This document shows, piece by piece, positions 33,079 to 43,089 of a stretch of 64,000 bases of DNA (the stretch's first letter is position 1; each line of letters opens with the position of its first letter). Origin of the DNA: Laccaria trichodermophora (taxonomy: Eukaryota; Basidiomycota; Agaricomycetes; Agaricales; Hydnangiaceae); contig JACTVC010000007.1 of the NCBI GenBank assembly GCA_018417955.1, positions 62,001 through 126,000 on the forward strand, read 5' to 3'. The notes below the pieces were generated by a model. The model made no database searches. It was not told the DNA's origin and was given only the letters and a program-made list of their open reading frames with translations. A program made the translations under genes and the position numbers.

Positions 33079-36000
33079 ATGCTCGCTGCCTTTGAGGGTA
33101 GCGGCCCAACTAGGATGAACTTCAACTCCGTGCTCTTCACGCCCTCGTTAACACTGATACCTGCCGTTTCTGAGGGTGGCCATGCAACCGCGACAAAACC
33201 TACTCTCCCCACCGACACGAGCCATGCCCATCATGGTTGCTCAAGGAACTGTCACTCTCAGAGCCTTACAAGCGGGAAATTCCGGGTCCCTATGATTCTA
33301 ACTATTATTACCTATGAAGAATTCCTTCCATGTCGACGTCCTAATCATCAACCGCCACCGTTCAAACCAGGCGTCTATGACAACCGCCACAGGATCGAAT
33401 TCCACGACACCGACCACTCTACTAATTGTGAAATCGTAGTGTCAATAGGGATCAGAAAAAAAGGGAAAGGAGTGTCGATGACAGAAGAACCGAATATTGA
33501 AGTTGATCCTTCCTCTCGTAGTGATCCCTTACTCTCGATAGCACGAATACCCGTTGCTTTCGAGGGCAACAGCTCAACCACGACAGACGGCAACTCCATA
33601 TCTCCCATACCCTCGTTAGCGCGAAGAACCGCTGCTTCTGAGGGCAATTCCCTATCCATGTTAGCGTATACGCCCACCGTTCTCAAGGCTAACAGCTTGG
33701 TCACGATGGATGATGGCTCCGTTCCCCCCACACCTTCGATAGCGCGATCGCTCGCTGCTTTCGAGGGTATCACTTTGGTTACATTAAGCAACAGATCTCG
33801 GCTGAGCGAAGACGACTCTACGCCTTCCCGACCCTCGTCAGCGCGAACAACGGCCACTTTCGAGAGTAATGTCCGGACCATGAAGGCTGACGACTCCCCG
33901 TTTCCCTTACCCATGAAAGCGCGAACTCTCGCAGCCTTTGAGGGTAACGATCTAGCTAGGATGGAGGCTAACTCTGTGTCCTTCATACCAGTGTTAGCAC
34001 AGATGCCTGCTGCTTTCGTGAGCAACCAAGCATCTGCAACGATAAAGGGCTCTACACCATCTATGACCCCGGCGCCAGCAGGACGACTCCACCACGACGT
34101 TCCCAATTCCCTGAATCCAACGAAATCTACTCTCCCAACCGTCATGAGCTATGCCCGCCACACACGTTCAAGGAACTGTTGCTCTCGGTGCTTTAAGAAC
34201 TGGAAATTCCGGACCCTGACAACTCAAGCAATTGTAGTCCATGAGGAATTCCCTCCTTGCCGATGCCCTAATCACTTACGACCACCGATTAAACCTGGTG
34301 GCCGCCAACAGGTCATTCCGTTACCCTACTCAGCGAAATTGACTACCGATCCTTCCAACAACATCACCAATTACGAAATAATAACTCCGATAAGGTGTAG
34401 GAAAAAAGGGAATGGAGTGTTGGTGATAGAAGAATCCGACTTCAAGGTCAATTATCCCGCTCATAGTAGATTGTCACCCTCGTTGGCGCGGATACTCGCT
34501 GCTTCTGAGGGCAACAGCTCAACCATGAAGGACGATGGCTCTGCGTCTTCGATACTCCTTGTAGTGCTAATATCTACTGTTTCCAAAGTGGCAGAGCGTC
34601 TAGATGGTAGTTTATCAGAACTTCCGAAACTGTTGATCATGAAAAAACCGTTGAAGGGACTAAGCCTCCCAATCTACATGAGTGGCGTTTGCTGCAGCTG
34701 CACAAGGAATTGCTACCCTCAGGACGTCGTAGGCAGGATTTCCCTTGCTCTGTCAGTCCAAACGGTTGTACCCGGGCCGGTAGTAACCCCCTGCCATCAA
34801 TATCCTATCATCCATATGATCCCCCGACCATACGAAGATGAGTCAATCGTTAATCCACCCAGCAAGTTTATACTGGAGTCTCTGTTAGCGCGAAATCTCG
34901 CAGCATTCGAAATCGACAGCGCCACTCCGCCAAACGACAACTGGTCACCCTCAACAGCTCTGTGTGAAAGTGAGACCGCTGTCTATCAGGCCGTCCATGT
35001 CACTCCTAGACCAATGTTAGCGCGACTACACGCTGCTTCCAGAGGTAGTAACTCGTTTCAGCTGGACTACGATCTCACGCTTTCAAAGACTCTTACCTCA
35101 TCTGACCCTCTAAAGGATAGTATGCTATCGTCTCTCTCAAACGATGCGAGCCGTGCTCACGGCAAACATCCGAGTAACCATGAGACTCGAGAATCTGATG
35201 GCTGGAATGCTCCAGCTTGGGCGGCTCGAGCTACCCGGAATCCTGAGGAGTTCCCGCTGTACCTACGCCCTAAATGTCTATCACCGCCGTCTAAATCAGA
35301 CGACTATTGTCCGAACCTCCTGCCTCCTCACTTGTTGTGTCAGACAACCCTTTACGCAGAAGATGAAAACCTGGGTCGTTGGTTCCGCAACATTGATGAC
35401 CCTGCTAATCACGAATCTGTGATTCCAGCAAAAACTGAGGAACATAGTTTCAGTGCCGCCTTCCTCAGGAGCGGCGGTCTTTCATCTCCTTCTGACCCCA
35501 TACTTTCGGAACTGTGCTTGCTAGCCGACCTTGGTCTAGCAGATCCTCCCTTGAATTCCGCTGCCTATCAAGGCGCGAATCAAAGGCTTGCACCCCGTAA
35601 AAGCATGGTTAAGACACTCGCTGCTCTCGAGAGCGCGGACAACTCTAAAACCGCCATTCCCAACAAGGTGGCGCATAACCCTTTGCCACCCAGCGCGATT
35701 CTATTCGTCGTCGTCCTCCCAATAACTCATTCTAAGATCACGACTGACGAAGATCAAGTGCTATCGCCAAATCGAATCAAGGAAGAAAGCGTGCTAGAAG
35801 GACGCGAGAGCGTGTCTGAATCCCTCTCGTTCACCTGGGACCTCGAATCTGCTTCCTTGCTAAATTTCAGTCATACACCCATATTCGAAAGTATACCGAT
35901 GAGGCCCCGCCTCCTGAACAATATGATCTTAGAAAGGATATACTCAGGCACCATTACTTCACTGAGTGCGAATCACTTACCTGCACTTGGTAAAGGTGCA

Positions 36001-39000
36001 ATTAATTCACCTGCTGCTCTCGCTAGTGCAAATAATCCCATACCGGTCATCCAAAACAAAATGGATCGAAAGCCTTCAACAACGAGCGCGACTTGGCTCG
36101 CTGCCTCGGAACAAAGTTTGTGGACCCTGACGATAGTGGATCTTGCTCGAACTATCACGGGGAACGAGAACGATCAAAGGAGATTCGCTGAGTCGAGATT
36201 CAAGGATTATGAAACTCAGTTGCCCTCGTCAAGTCGAGCTGAGGCTAGGAATGAACCAGATGTCGTTCGAGGAGAGTGTGAGAGAGCATTCAAGGCTATA
36301 GACGAGACACTTCTACCCCAAATAAAGGATGAATGCGATCAACCAAGGCGTACGATTGAACTAGTGAACAAAACTCCAAAGGAACACTTAAGTCTGGCTA
36401 AACAAAGTTTTACGAGTTACGACTTCACGACAGAAGACCTAGCTAGATGCAACAATCCAGTTGCGGCTGTTAATCAGCTTCGGCGAGTTCTAGCAGGCTT
36501 CGTTCTGAATTGCCGGGTTACCACCTTGCTAATGCTAACTTTGCATACAAGCCGAATCGGAATCCTCACGCCCTGGTTGGCATTGCGACATTCAAATCTA
36601 ATTGTAGACTCTAATCGCTCAGTACAAAGGACTGGTGCACTTACACGGAAGCATGGGAGGAATTGCAACAAGGAGACTATCTGTCTTCCCAAATTCGTTA
36701 CAATGCCCTCACTATCTGTCTCTGGTAATGGAACTACTAGAAATGGAGCGAGAAGGTTATTGGCGAAGCTGAAGTATTTCGACAAAATGCAAAAAAACTT
36801 GTCCGAAATGACTATACACCGGCGTAGTCGAGCTTATAAGGATTTCCAGATCTCGATGGATTTTACGGCCCTCCACCCTTGCAGAAGGCTGAATGAAAGG
36901 GAGGCCGAATCAGATGCTGTCAGGAAATCGTCGAACTCCGCTACGGGACTAAATCTTACGCGAAGGTCCATGTCGAGTGAAAGTCCAAGTGTCAGATATG
37001 CTCTAATGCAGTTGCCAGAGGCGGGGATGATAGGAGTAACCATCCCAGGAATCTGTCCAGTGAAAATGATGATTTTGCTTAATGAACCAAAGACGGTGAC
37101 TCCTATTAACCGTAATAATAAACTTGGGGTGCCTGCTGCGTACAGAACGCGCATACCAAGTCCTAAAACTTGGATCGGCTATACCTATTGGCTTAAGAGG
37201 AATCAATCGCGCACCACGCATGTTGCGGTAGTAGTTCTGATGAAGACGAAAACCAAACTGAAGACCTATTCATCGAACAAAGAGCCAGAAAGGAATGCGA
37301 GCCTCATTAACCTAACCAAGATCAAGACGAGAGCTCTGCAGGCTAGGGGGCTGAAAGCAGGATCTATAAGGGAATTCCGGCCGGAGAGGTCGATGGGTGC
37401 GGATTCCTCCAAGCTGAAGGACACTAGCCCTGTCCTCAGACAGCTACTCAAAGATGACTACGTCCTAATGTCTTGGAATCCAGCGTACGGAGAGGTAGTC
37501 GATACACCGCGCCCAATAAAGTTGGCAGAGACTAGAACCTCAAGTCCAGCCTACGAGAATGATCAAATACCCGAACGAGTCGTAAAGGAAATTCATTCAT
37601 CATCAGGACGTTCAAGAGAATTGCTCGCCGCTATAAAGCGCGAACAATCCGCTGCGAACTCGCGCGAGAATACAATTCGAATCCCGTCTCCTTCCTATAC
37701 AGAGTACCTTCGAATATATCCAGTCCATCTCAGGGAACGAAAAAAGAAGGATCATGATGGAAGGAAAGATCCCGAATTCAACACCATTCCCAAAACCTTT
37801 AAATGCCCCTTATCAAGGCTAACGGAGCGATCATGCGAACCAGAACAAGTGCTCCCAGCTATTGAGAGTCAATCGATGCCAGGGAGGAAGGATCCCCGAG
37901 AAACTAGAGCTCAGCGAGTCCGAACAAAAGTTGACAGATTAGACTCCGATTCAGAATGGACCAAAACTCGGTTAGACCCAGGATCATTTATCGCTGTCAT
38001 CATGGTAGAATATTGGATATCCTCGACAAATGCGCCCCATCTGCAAGGAAGCATGAGAATTAAGTTATACCTTCTCGTAAGAGGAACGAAGATCTTGAGT
38101 TGCATCGAAATCAATCCTTATGTCCCAGCGCAAGAGGAATTGACCACCAACCAGGGACTCAAACACTGCGTAGTAAGAAATTTGAACGTTCCCCTTATAC
38201 AAGGAAAGGACTCTGTGACTACGTACAGATGGAGCATCGCCAGATATGCTACAAGACATCGTGTAATGCTAGGAGGATGGTTTGAAGGGCGCGTGACATC
38301 CGCAGCCTCTGCTCAGAACCCCTATGTCGGATTTGAAATCCAAACGGCACCGGTGGCTCAAACTTTCGTCTGGAAAAAAGCAGTAACCCCAGCGGAACTG
38401 AAGAAAGTTGGCAAGAAAGAACGCGCGAAAGTGGTAGCCATGGACGACACCTTTAACCTACTAGTGCCCTATCCCATTCGCACAGCATCAGATGGCCAAG
38501 ACAGTAGGATAGTAGAGAAGACTGTCTTAAGCAACGCTAGTCCACCCCTGCGACATGTGGGAGTAGAAGTCATTAAAATCCTATGGGACCTCGATGTAAC
38601 GGTTGACAACTTACCTCTAATTGCGAAACATCCCAACAAGATAGTGGCGTCCACCGAGGCACCCAAAATAACTATACGAGCAGTATCAAGAGTTCAACGT
38701 TTAGCAACCGCTAAGGATCTAATAGTGGACACTCCTGAGGATGACAACAGTCTCGAGGGCGGTCCTGATGAGTCGCGGGAACCCACGGAAGACCCGTTAA
38801 GCGGTTTTATGAACAAGATATTGAAATTCGAATCTGGCTTACCTGAGGACTCGGAGTATCGAGAGCTGTTAATCGAAGCGCTGCACAGAAAAGCCGCAGC
38901 TTCCAGGACCAACTATTACATAGGGTACATAGAAGCGCGAGTCCATTCCCCGCCACTCCTTAACACCCAGTCGAGTTCTGAATCAAGAATTGAAGACGGA

Positions 39001-42000
39001 ATAGTTGAGCCATCTGTCAGCTCAGAGGAACTTTCAGCGATTATCATCTACCAGAAGCTTAACTCGAGATTCAAGCTTAACAGACTCGGATACCCAACGC
39101 TTCGACAATTGGAAACTGCACAGGTGTCATTGGTAGTTCAAGCGCTATTGTCCTTTGATGTTTTAGCAAGATTCACCCGACGAATAATGAAAAAGAAATC
39201 TAAGGAGGAGACTACCATATGTTATCCGTTAAGACTATGGCAGTTCAAGAAACCACCATCTAGTCCCTGGACCGAACCCACACAGCTGGAAATTGGACGA
39301 CTGGACAGATGGGGGGCTACTTCAGTGGACGAATCTACTGTCCACATGGAACAGGTGGACACTTACCGAAGTAGGACATTAAGACCAACAGGACAAAAGC
39401 ACAACACCGCGGGACACGAAGCCCTCACCATGACCATGAGAGAGGACCACGACGAATACACTGCCCTAGTCCGAGTGCGAGTTTACGAAGATGCCGGTCG
39501 TCTCGGAGTGGCAGTGTGGGGGGCGGCGTTGGCCGTTTACTCAGACCTTGAAATTGTACACCGAAGAGCAGTGTCTGTCGCTTGCCCAGACCAATGGATT
39601 CAACACCGAATCGAACAAGAGGAAATTGCCTTGATGCTAGTAACCGTTCACGATGCCCTAGTCTGGGCGCGAGCTTATGGAGATGCCAACAATCGAGTAG
39701 CAGAATGGGGAGCAGAGTTTGCCACTTGCACAGACCCTAGAACTGTACGACAGAAAGTTGTGAAACAAGACACTACTGAAAGAGTGGAGGATAGAAATTT
39801 CAGGGTAGCGCTAATTAAGGATCATGTCCGCCTCAGCCCCGAAATTGCACCCGGCACTGGGTGCTTAGCCGTGCGTAGAATGTGTCCGCGCTTGGATCAT
39901 GAGCTTGTGGAGAGACATGAGCGGAAGAATCGATATACGGTCGCTGGCATGCCCTCAGGCGTCAACACGGATAGAATGGCATGGTTGGAATTTGATACAC
40001 CGGCGGCTAGAGACATCAACCGAATCATTGCGCAGTCTATTGGTGCCCATCAGTCTCAAGCCAATTCGGCCAGGACGCCTAAGCCTACTCCGTATGCCTT
40101 GCAATGGGAAGATCTCATCGGGAAGAAAGCTTCAAGCATTCGTACCAGATGGGAGCTCGCAGCTGAAGTAAAGCGCGGAACCCAGATAGAAACCAGAAAC
40201 ATCTCATCGTTCTCCAAAACGGACTCATACCATCAGACTCACTGTCCGATAGAAGAAAAACCTCTCGAATTATCACTGGATAGAGATTGTCTAAAACAAT
40301 TACTACTACCCTGCTTCGCTCAGGTTCAACATATTAAAGTGCAGCCCAACGAGAAATCTGTTATTTCTGTGAGCAATTACCACGGAGAACCGAATGAACT
40401 TCCATATAAAATCAATGCCAGATGGAAATTACGTCCGCATGTACCCGAGCTAGCCGTCGACTGTGTATTGTGCGGGACGCGTGGATCTCCAAAGGAGGGT
40501 ACACATACAGGATCCCGCCGCTTTATAGCGCGACTACAACAATTGTTATTACAGTCTTCTAGTAGGAATAAGGATGCTGAAGCCCACTCACCCGAGTCAA
40601 ATCGCTATGACCATCAGAAGATTAACTCTATCTGCCGAGTTTTAGTGAACGCACTACCACCCTTGCATGCCTTGTCACAGCCCTCCCCGATAGTGACGAT
40701 AGTCATGTCAACAGGGCTACCAGCCTCAAGTGAACAAGAAGAGTTCACTAAAGTTTTCATTGGAAAAGTCATCAATGTTTATGGGTTCCCTAAGTCGATA
40801 GTCTCAGATCAAGACGAACTTAGAGTATTGTGGAAACGAGCAATTGCTATTTGTGGCAGCCTCGTAACGCCTTCATTTACTTTCCCCCTGCAAATGGAAG
40901 GACAGACAGAAATCTCCAAGACTACCATAAAGCGGACGCTTCGCGCTTATGTCTTCGCGGCGGAAGAAAGTCAGATGATCGAGCTCGACGTACTAGCCTA
41001 CTCATGCACTGTTAGCAGCATCATAAGCGTTCCTGCTAAATATTCTCGGAACCGACTACTATCAAGGGAACGTAACCCAAGAATCTCTGAGGGCATGATA
41101 ATTCCTGAAGACAACTCTCTGCACGAGCCCCTCCTACTTGGTCAAACGTTCAAAAACTTTATCAAAGATCTGATATTCCATCGAAGCACAGTCAAGATCG
41201 TTATTACCTTGACTCCTAGCAAAGAATGGAGAATGGTGATAATTTCACTTGCTGCGGGCAATCCGCGCAATAATCCTAAAATCCATGATGAAACTCTGCC
41301 CAGAATTCGTGACCACTTCCACTTCCTCGGATCAGTACACACAGCCTTACGAAGTGTCAGAACCTATCCCATTGAATTCGCTCCCAAGATTATCTATTCT
41401 TTACGAAGTCGCAGACAATTTCCCCTAGCCATCGATTGGACTACTGAGGATCAAAGAGACATCCTGTTTTGGGCACCGATGAACCCCGGCGACGTGGTGA
41501 GAAGAACAGAGGGCTGTTACTTAGGAGTATTGATAATTGAACGACAAACTCAATGGTACTCGAAGAAGAGCTTCCATCGCGTCACGATACGAGAGGCTAC
41601 ATCCCCTAAGCGCGAGCAACTCGCTGCTCAAAAAAGGAAAACGATGATCGACTCTGCGACAAAGACTACGACCACTTCGATTCGCTGCGCCCTGTCCTTC
41701 CATGACCAAAATTGGACTGGGTTCAGAATAGAGACTGGCATCGACTTCACGACCTTCCCTACTGAAGATGGACAACCGATCAAGCTCCTTCCAGTAAGAT
41801 TTAGTGATAAATCCCACCTGGATGAAATCCTTCTAGATGGATCTGCAAAGGGCTCTACCGATCATCAGATCCGCTCTGTGTACAATCAGGGAGAGGGTTG
41901 CCAAACACTGCCCCTTCGATCTCTCAATGACCCCCTCAGTCATTTAGTGGATCCGAATCAATATAGACGACCATGCCTGGAAGGTACTTGTAAAGATCGA

Positions 42001-42678
42001 ACCGAAAAGCAACACGTTCAACCTAGTCGGATCCACAACCACGTGGAGCCTAAGTCTACCAATGTAATGGAGGAAAATCCCATTCCCCAAACCAAGGAAT
42101 TGCCTCTCTCGAAGTTCCTTCATTTAACCCCAGGAGCCGATAGCTATGGTTATGACAATTTCTATCCTGGTTCAAGTGATACTGAGGGATGCACCAAGAA
42201 CCACTTCGAGGAAATCAATATCTCCGCAAAGAGCGTGATAGTTAGACCCGCTGCTCAAAACTCTGGACGAAGACCCGCCATCCCTAACTCAACCTATCAT
42301 TGCTTCTGGTCTCTCGTTCTCCTTCTTCACCTGGAGACATTTCACCTACGGCTATCAGGCCAAGACTTGTACTGCGTCCGGGAATATCCTTCCCATTCTG
42401 GCACATCGCCATCTGTCACCAGCAAAACAATTCAAGTCCTGTTTCAACCTCTGAGCCCCAATACTCTTGTCACCTTAGGATTACTATCCAATGCTCTGCA
42501 GCCTTATGGCACAAAAATTAACTTCCGTGGGCGGACCCCTTTAGGAAACACGATAGTCTGGTCTTGCCTCTGGGTGTCTCCCTTTCCAGCAACCCTCGCG
42601 GAAACAACTCCTAGTGCTCAAATACCTCAACCTTCGTGCCCATGGACGATGCTCCCAGCTCACGGGGGGGCTTTGTAA
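33079..42678 (+). CDS. Giant ORF of LTR element (3,199 codons), relict integrase
   Basis: This continues the previous frame after one TGA and stops at TAA (42676-42678), three bases into the 3' LTR. Residues 1 to ~700 carry the same AR-x-x-AAFEGN repeats, plus two ~900-bp duplicated blocks with C-x3-C and C-R-C-P-N-H segments (about 33190-33500 and 34150-34450). The middle is Arg/Lys/Ser-rich and matches nothing I know. Near 40690-40950 a Ty3-type integrase core is visible: GLPAS, GFPKSIVSDQD and QMEGQTEISKTTIKRTLR. The first catalytic Asp is lost, about 25 residues are missing before SDQD, and HPQ is altered. Such length without stops cannot be chance, yet enzyme motifs are gone. Product unknown; codon-level selection or very recent derivation are both possible. 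Confidence 0.7.
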   Translation: MLAAFEGSGPTRMNFNSVLFTPSLTLIPAVSEGGHATATKPTLPTDTSHAHHGCSRNCHSQSLTSGKFRVPMILTIITYEEFLPCRRPNHQPPPFKPGVYDNRHRIEFHDTDHSTNCEIVVSIGIRKKGKGVSMTEEPNIEVDPSSRSDPLLSIARIPVAFEGNSSTTTDGNSISPIPSLARRTAASEGNSLSMLAYTPTVLKANSLVTMDDGSVPPTPSIARSLAAFEGITLVTLSNRSRLSEDDSTPSRPSSARTTATFESNVRTMKADDSPFPLPMKARTLAAFEGNDLARMEANSVSFIPVLAQMPAAFVSNQASATIKGSTPSMTPAPAGRLHHDVPNSLNPTKSTLPTVMSYARHTRSRNCCSRCFKNWKFRTLTTQAIVVHEEFPPCRCPNHLRPPIKPGGRQQVIPLPYSAKLTTDPSNNITNYEIITPIRCRKKGNGVLVIEESDFKVNYPAHSRLSPSLARILAASEGNSSTMKDDGSASSILLVVLISTVSKVAERLDGSLSELPKLLIMKKPLKGLSLPIYMSGVCCSCTRNCYPQDVVGRISLALSVQTVVPGPVVTPCHQYPIIHMIPRPYEDESIVNPPSKFILESLLARNLAAFEIDSATPPNDNWSPSTALCESETAVYQAVHVTPRPMLARLHAASRGSNSFQLDYDLTLSKTLTSSDPLKDSMLSSLSNDASRAHGKHPSNHETRESDGWNAPAWAARATRNPEEFPLYLRPKCLSPPSKSDDYCPNLLPPHLLCQTTLYAEDENLGRWFRNIDDPANHESVIPAKTEEHSFSAAFLRSGGLSSPSDPILSELCLLADLGLADPPLNSAAYQGANQRLAPRKSMVKTLAALESADNSKTAIPNKVAHNPLPPSAILFVVVLPITHSKITTDEDQVLSPNRIKEESVLEGRESVSESLSFTWDLESASLLNFSHTPIFESIPMRPRLLNNMILERIYSGTITSLSANHLPALGKGAINSPAALASANNPIPVIQNKMDRKPSTTSATWLAASEQSLWTLTIVDLARTITGNENDQRRFAESRFKDYETQLPSSSRAEARNEPDVVRGECERAFKAIDETLLPQIKDECDQPRRTIELVNKTPKEHLSLAKQSFTSYDFTTEDLARCNNPVAAVNQLRRVLAGFVLNCRVTTLLMLTLHTSRIGILTPWLALRHSNLIVDSNRSVQRTGALTRKHGRNCNKETICLPKFVTMPSLSVSGNGTTRNGARRLLAKLKYFDKMQKNLSEMTIHRRSRAYKDFQISMDFTALHPCRRLNEREAESDAVRKSSNSATGLNLTRRSMSSESPSVRYALMQLPEAGMIGVTIPGICPVKMMILLNEPKTVTPINRNNKLGVPAAYRTRIPSPKTWIGYTYWLKRNQSRTTHVAVVVLMKTKTKLKTYSSNKEPERNASLINLTKIKTRALQARGLKAGSIREFRPERSMGADSSKLKDTSPVLRQLLKDDYVLMSWNPAYGEVVDTPRPIKLAETRTSSPAYENDQIPERVVKEIHSSSGRSRELLAAIKREQSAANSRENTIRIPSPSYTEYLRIYPVHLRERKKKDHDGRKDPEFNTIPKTFKCPLSRLTERSCEPEQVLPAIESQSMPGRKDPRETRAQRVRTKVDRLDSDSEWTKTRLDPGSFIAVIMVEYWISSTNAPHLQGSMRIKLYLLVRGTKILSCIEINPYVPAQEELTTNQGLKHCVVRNLNVPLIQGKDSVTTYRWSIARYATRHRVMLGGWFEGRVTSAASAQNPYVGFEIQTAPVAQTFVWKKAVTPAELKKVGKKERAKVVAMDDTFNLLVPYPIRTASDGQDSRIVEKTVLSNASPPLRHVGVEVIKILWDLDVTVDNLPLIAKHPNKIVASTEAPKITIRAVSRVQRLATAKDLIVDTPEDDNSLEGGPDESREPTEDPLSGFMNKILKFESGLPEDSEYRELLIEALHRKAAASRTNYYIGYIEARVHSPPLLNTQSSSESRIEDGIVEPSVSSEELSAIIIYQKLNSRFKLNRLGYPTLRQLETAQVSLVVQALLSFDVLARFTRRIMKKKSKEETTICYPLRLWQFKKPPSSPWTEPTQLEIGRLDRWGATSVDESTVHMEQVDTYRSRTLRPTGQKHNTAGHEALTMTMREDHDEYTALVRVRVYEDAGRLGVAVWGAALAVYSDLEIVHRRAVSVACPDQWIQHRIEQEEIALMLVTVHDALVWARAYGDANNRVAEWGAEFATCTDPRTVRQKVVKQDTTERVEDRNFRVALIKDHVRLSPEIAPGTGCLAVRRMCPRLDHELVERHERKNRYTVAGMPSGVNTDRMAWLEFDTPAARDINRIIAQSIGAHQSQANSARTPKPTPYALQWEDLIGKKASSIRTRWELAAEVKRGTQIETRNISSFSKTDSYHQTHCPIEEKPLELSLDRDCLKQLLLPCFAQVQHIKVQPNEKSVISVSNYHGEPNELPYKINARWKLRPHVPELAVDCVLCGTRGSPKEGTHTGSRRFIARLQQLLLQSSSRNKDAEAHSPESNRYDHQKINSICRVLVNALPPLHALSQPSPIVTIVMSTGLPASSEQEEFTKVFIGKVINVYGFPKSIVSDQDELRVLWKRAIAICGSLVTPSFTFPLQMEGQTEISKTTIKRTLRAYVFAAEESQMIELDVLAYSCTVSSIISVPAKYSRNRLLSRERNPRISEGMIIPEDNSLHEPLLLGQTFKNFIKDLIFHRSTVKIVITLTPSKEWRMVIISLAAGNPRNNPKIHDETLPRIRDHFHFLGSVHTALRSVRTYPIEFAPKIIYSLRSRRQFPLAIDWTTEDQRDILFWAPMNPGDVVRRTEGCYLGVLIIERQTQWYSKKSFHRVTIREATSPKREQLAAQKRKTMIDSATKTTTTSIRCALSFHDQNWTGFRIETGIDFTTFPTEDGQPIKLLPVRFSDKSHLDEILLDGSAKGSTDHQIRSVYNQGEGCQTLPLRSLNDPLSHLVDPNQYRRPCLEGTCKDRTEKQHVQPSRIHNHVEPKSTNVMEENPIPQTKELPLSKFLHLTPGADSYGYDNFYPGSSDTEGCTKNHFEEINISAKSVIVRPAAQNSGRRPAIPNSTYHCFWSLVLLLHLETFHLRLSGQDLYCVREYPSHSGTSPSVTSKTIQVLFQPLSPNTLVTLGLLSNALQPYGTKINFRGRTPLGNTIVWSCLWVSPFPATLAETTPSAQIPQPSCPWTMLPAHGGAL
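40686..40950 (+). pseudogene. Relict Ty3/gypsy integrase core within the giant ORF
   Basis: In frame with the giant ORF. GFPKSIVSDQD matches the second-Asp region (usual form HGLPKSIVSDRD) and QTEISKTTIKRTLR the Glu region (usual form QTERVNxTLEQYLR). The region of the first Asp is reduced to MSTGLPAS, so the triad is incomplete and catalysis is very unlikely. Confidence 0.75.
42664..42670 (+). other. Candidate polypurine tract
   Basis: A run of seven G preceded by CAC, three bases before the 3' LTR. Short for a polypurine tract but in the right place. Confidence 0.4.
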
Positions 42679-43064
42679 CGGCGAGCTAATGTACTACACA
42701 GTACTTGCTACTTCCCTTCTTACGTGACCTGGGATCATCATAATATTTACTTGTGTTTATCTATCATTATATAACGTTGTGTACATAACAAGGAGAACAC
42801 ACTTTGCAACCACATTATATATTACATGTGGACGGAGTCACACCCTTTCTGTACGGCTAGGCAGCCATATGCCTCCCCTCTGGGATACAAGAGTCCTGCG
42901 CCGGGTGACCGCGCCCCAGTTCCTGGGTCACAGGATAAACTACACGTGGTACCGCTTTGCGGCACCACGTTACGAACTCTTTCACGCGTACCACGAATAT
43001 TCTCCGCCGCCATCTCGCACTCACGCCTTCGTCAAGAAGTCCCGAATCGCCCTACGGTTTCACA
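42674..43064 (+). repeat. 3' LTR (391 bp)
   Basis: Same length as the 5' LTR and no difference found on reading. The frame opening at 42826 is the LTR copy of the giant ORF start and runs on into flanking DNA; it is not a separate gene. Confidence 0.95.
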
Positions 43065-43069
43065 CCGAC
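43065..43069 (+). other. Target-site duplication CCGAC, right copy
   Basis: Immediately follows the 3' LTR and equals 31335-31339. Confidence 0.9.
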
Positions 43070-43089
43070 CATTCGACATGAGCATGCAC

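Larger units (their letters stand above)
31340..43064 (+). mobile_element. Complete LTR retrotransposon, 11,725 bp, non-autonomous
   Basis: Both ends are intact: 391-bp LTRs starting TGTAACGG and ending TTTCACA, a 5-bp duplication CCGAC, a primer-site candidate after the 5' LTR and a G-run before the 3' LTR. I found no difference between the LTRs, so insertion is recent. The interior is one immense frame broken once by TGA. Only a damaged Ty3/gypsy-type integrase segment is recognisable; I see no protease, YxDD reverse transcriptase or RNase H motif. It is therefore probably mobilised in trans, like a large retrotransposon derivative, though those normally lack coding capacity. It lies inside copy B. 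Confidence 0.93.
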
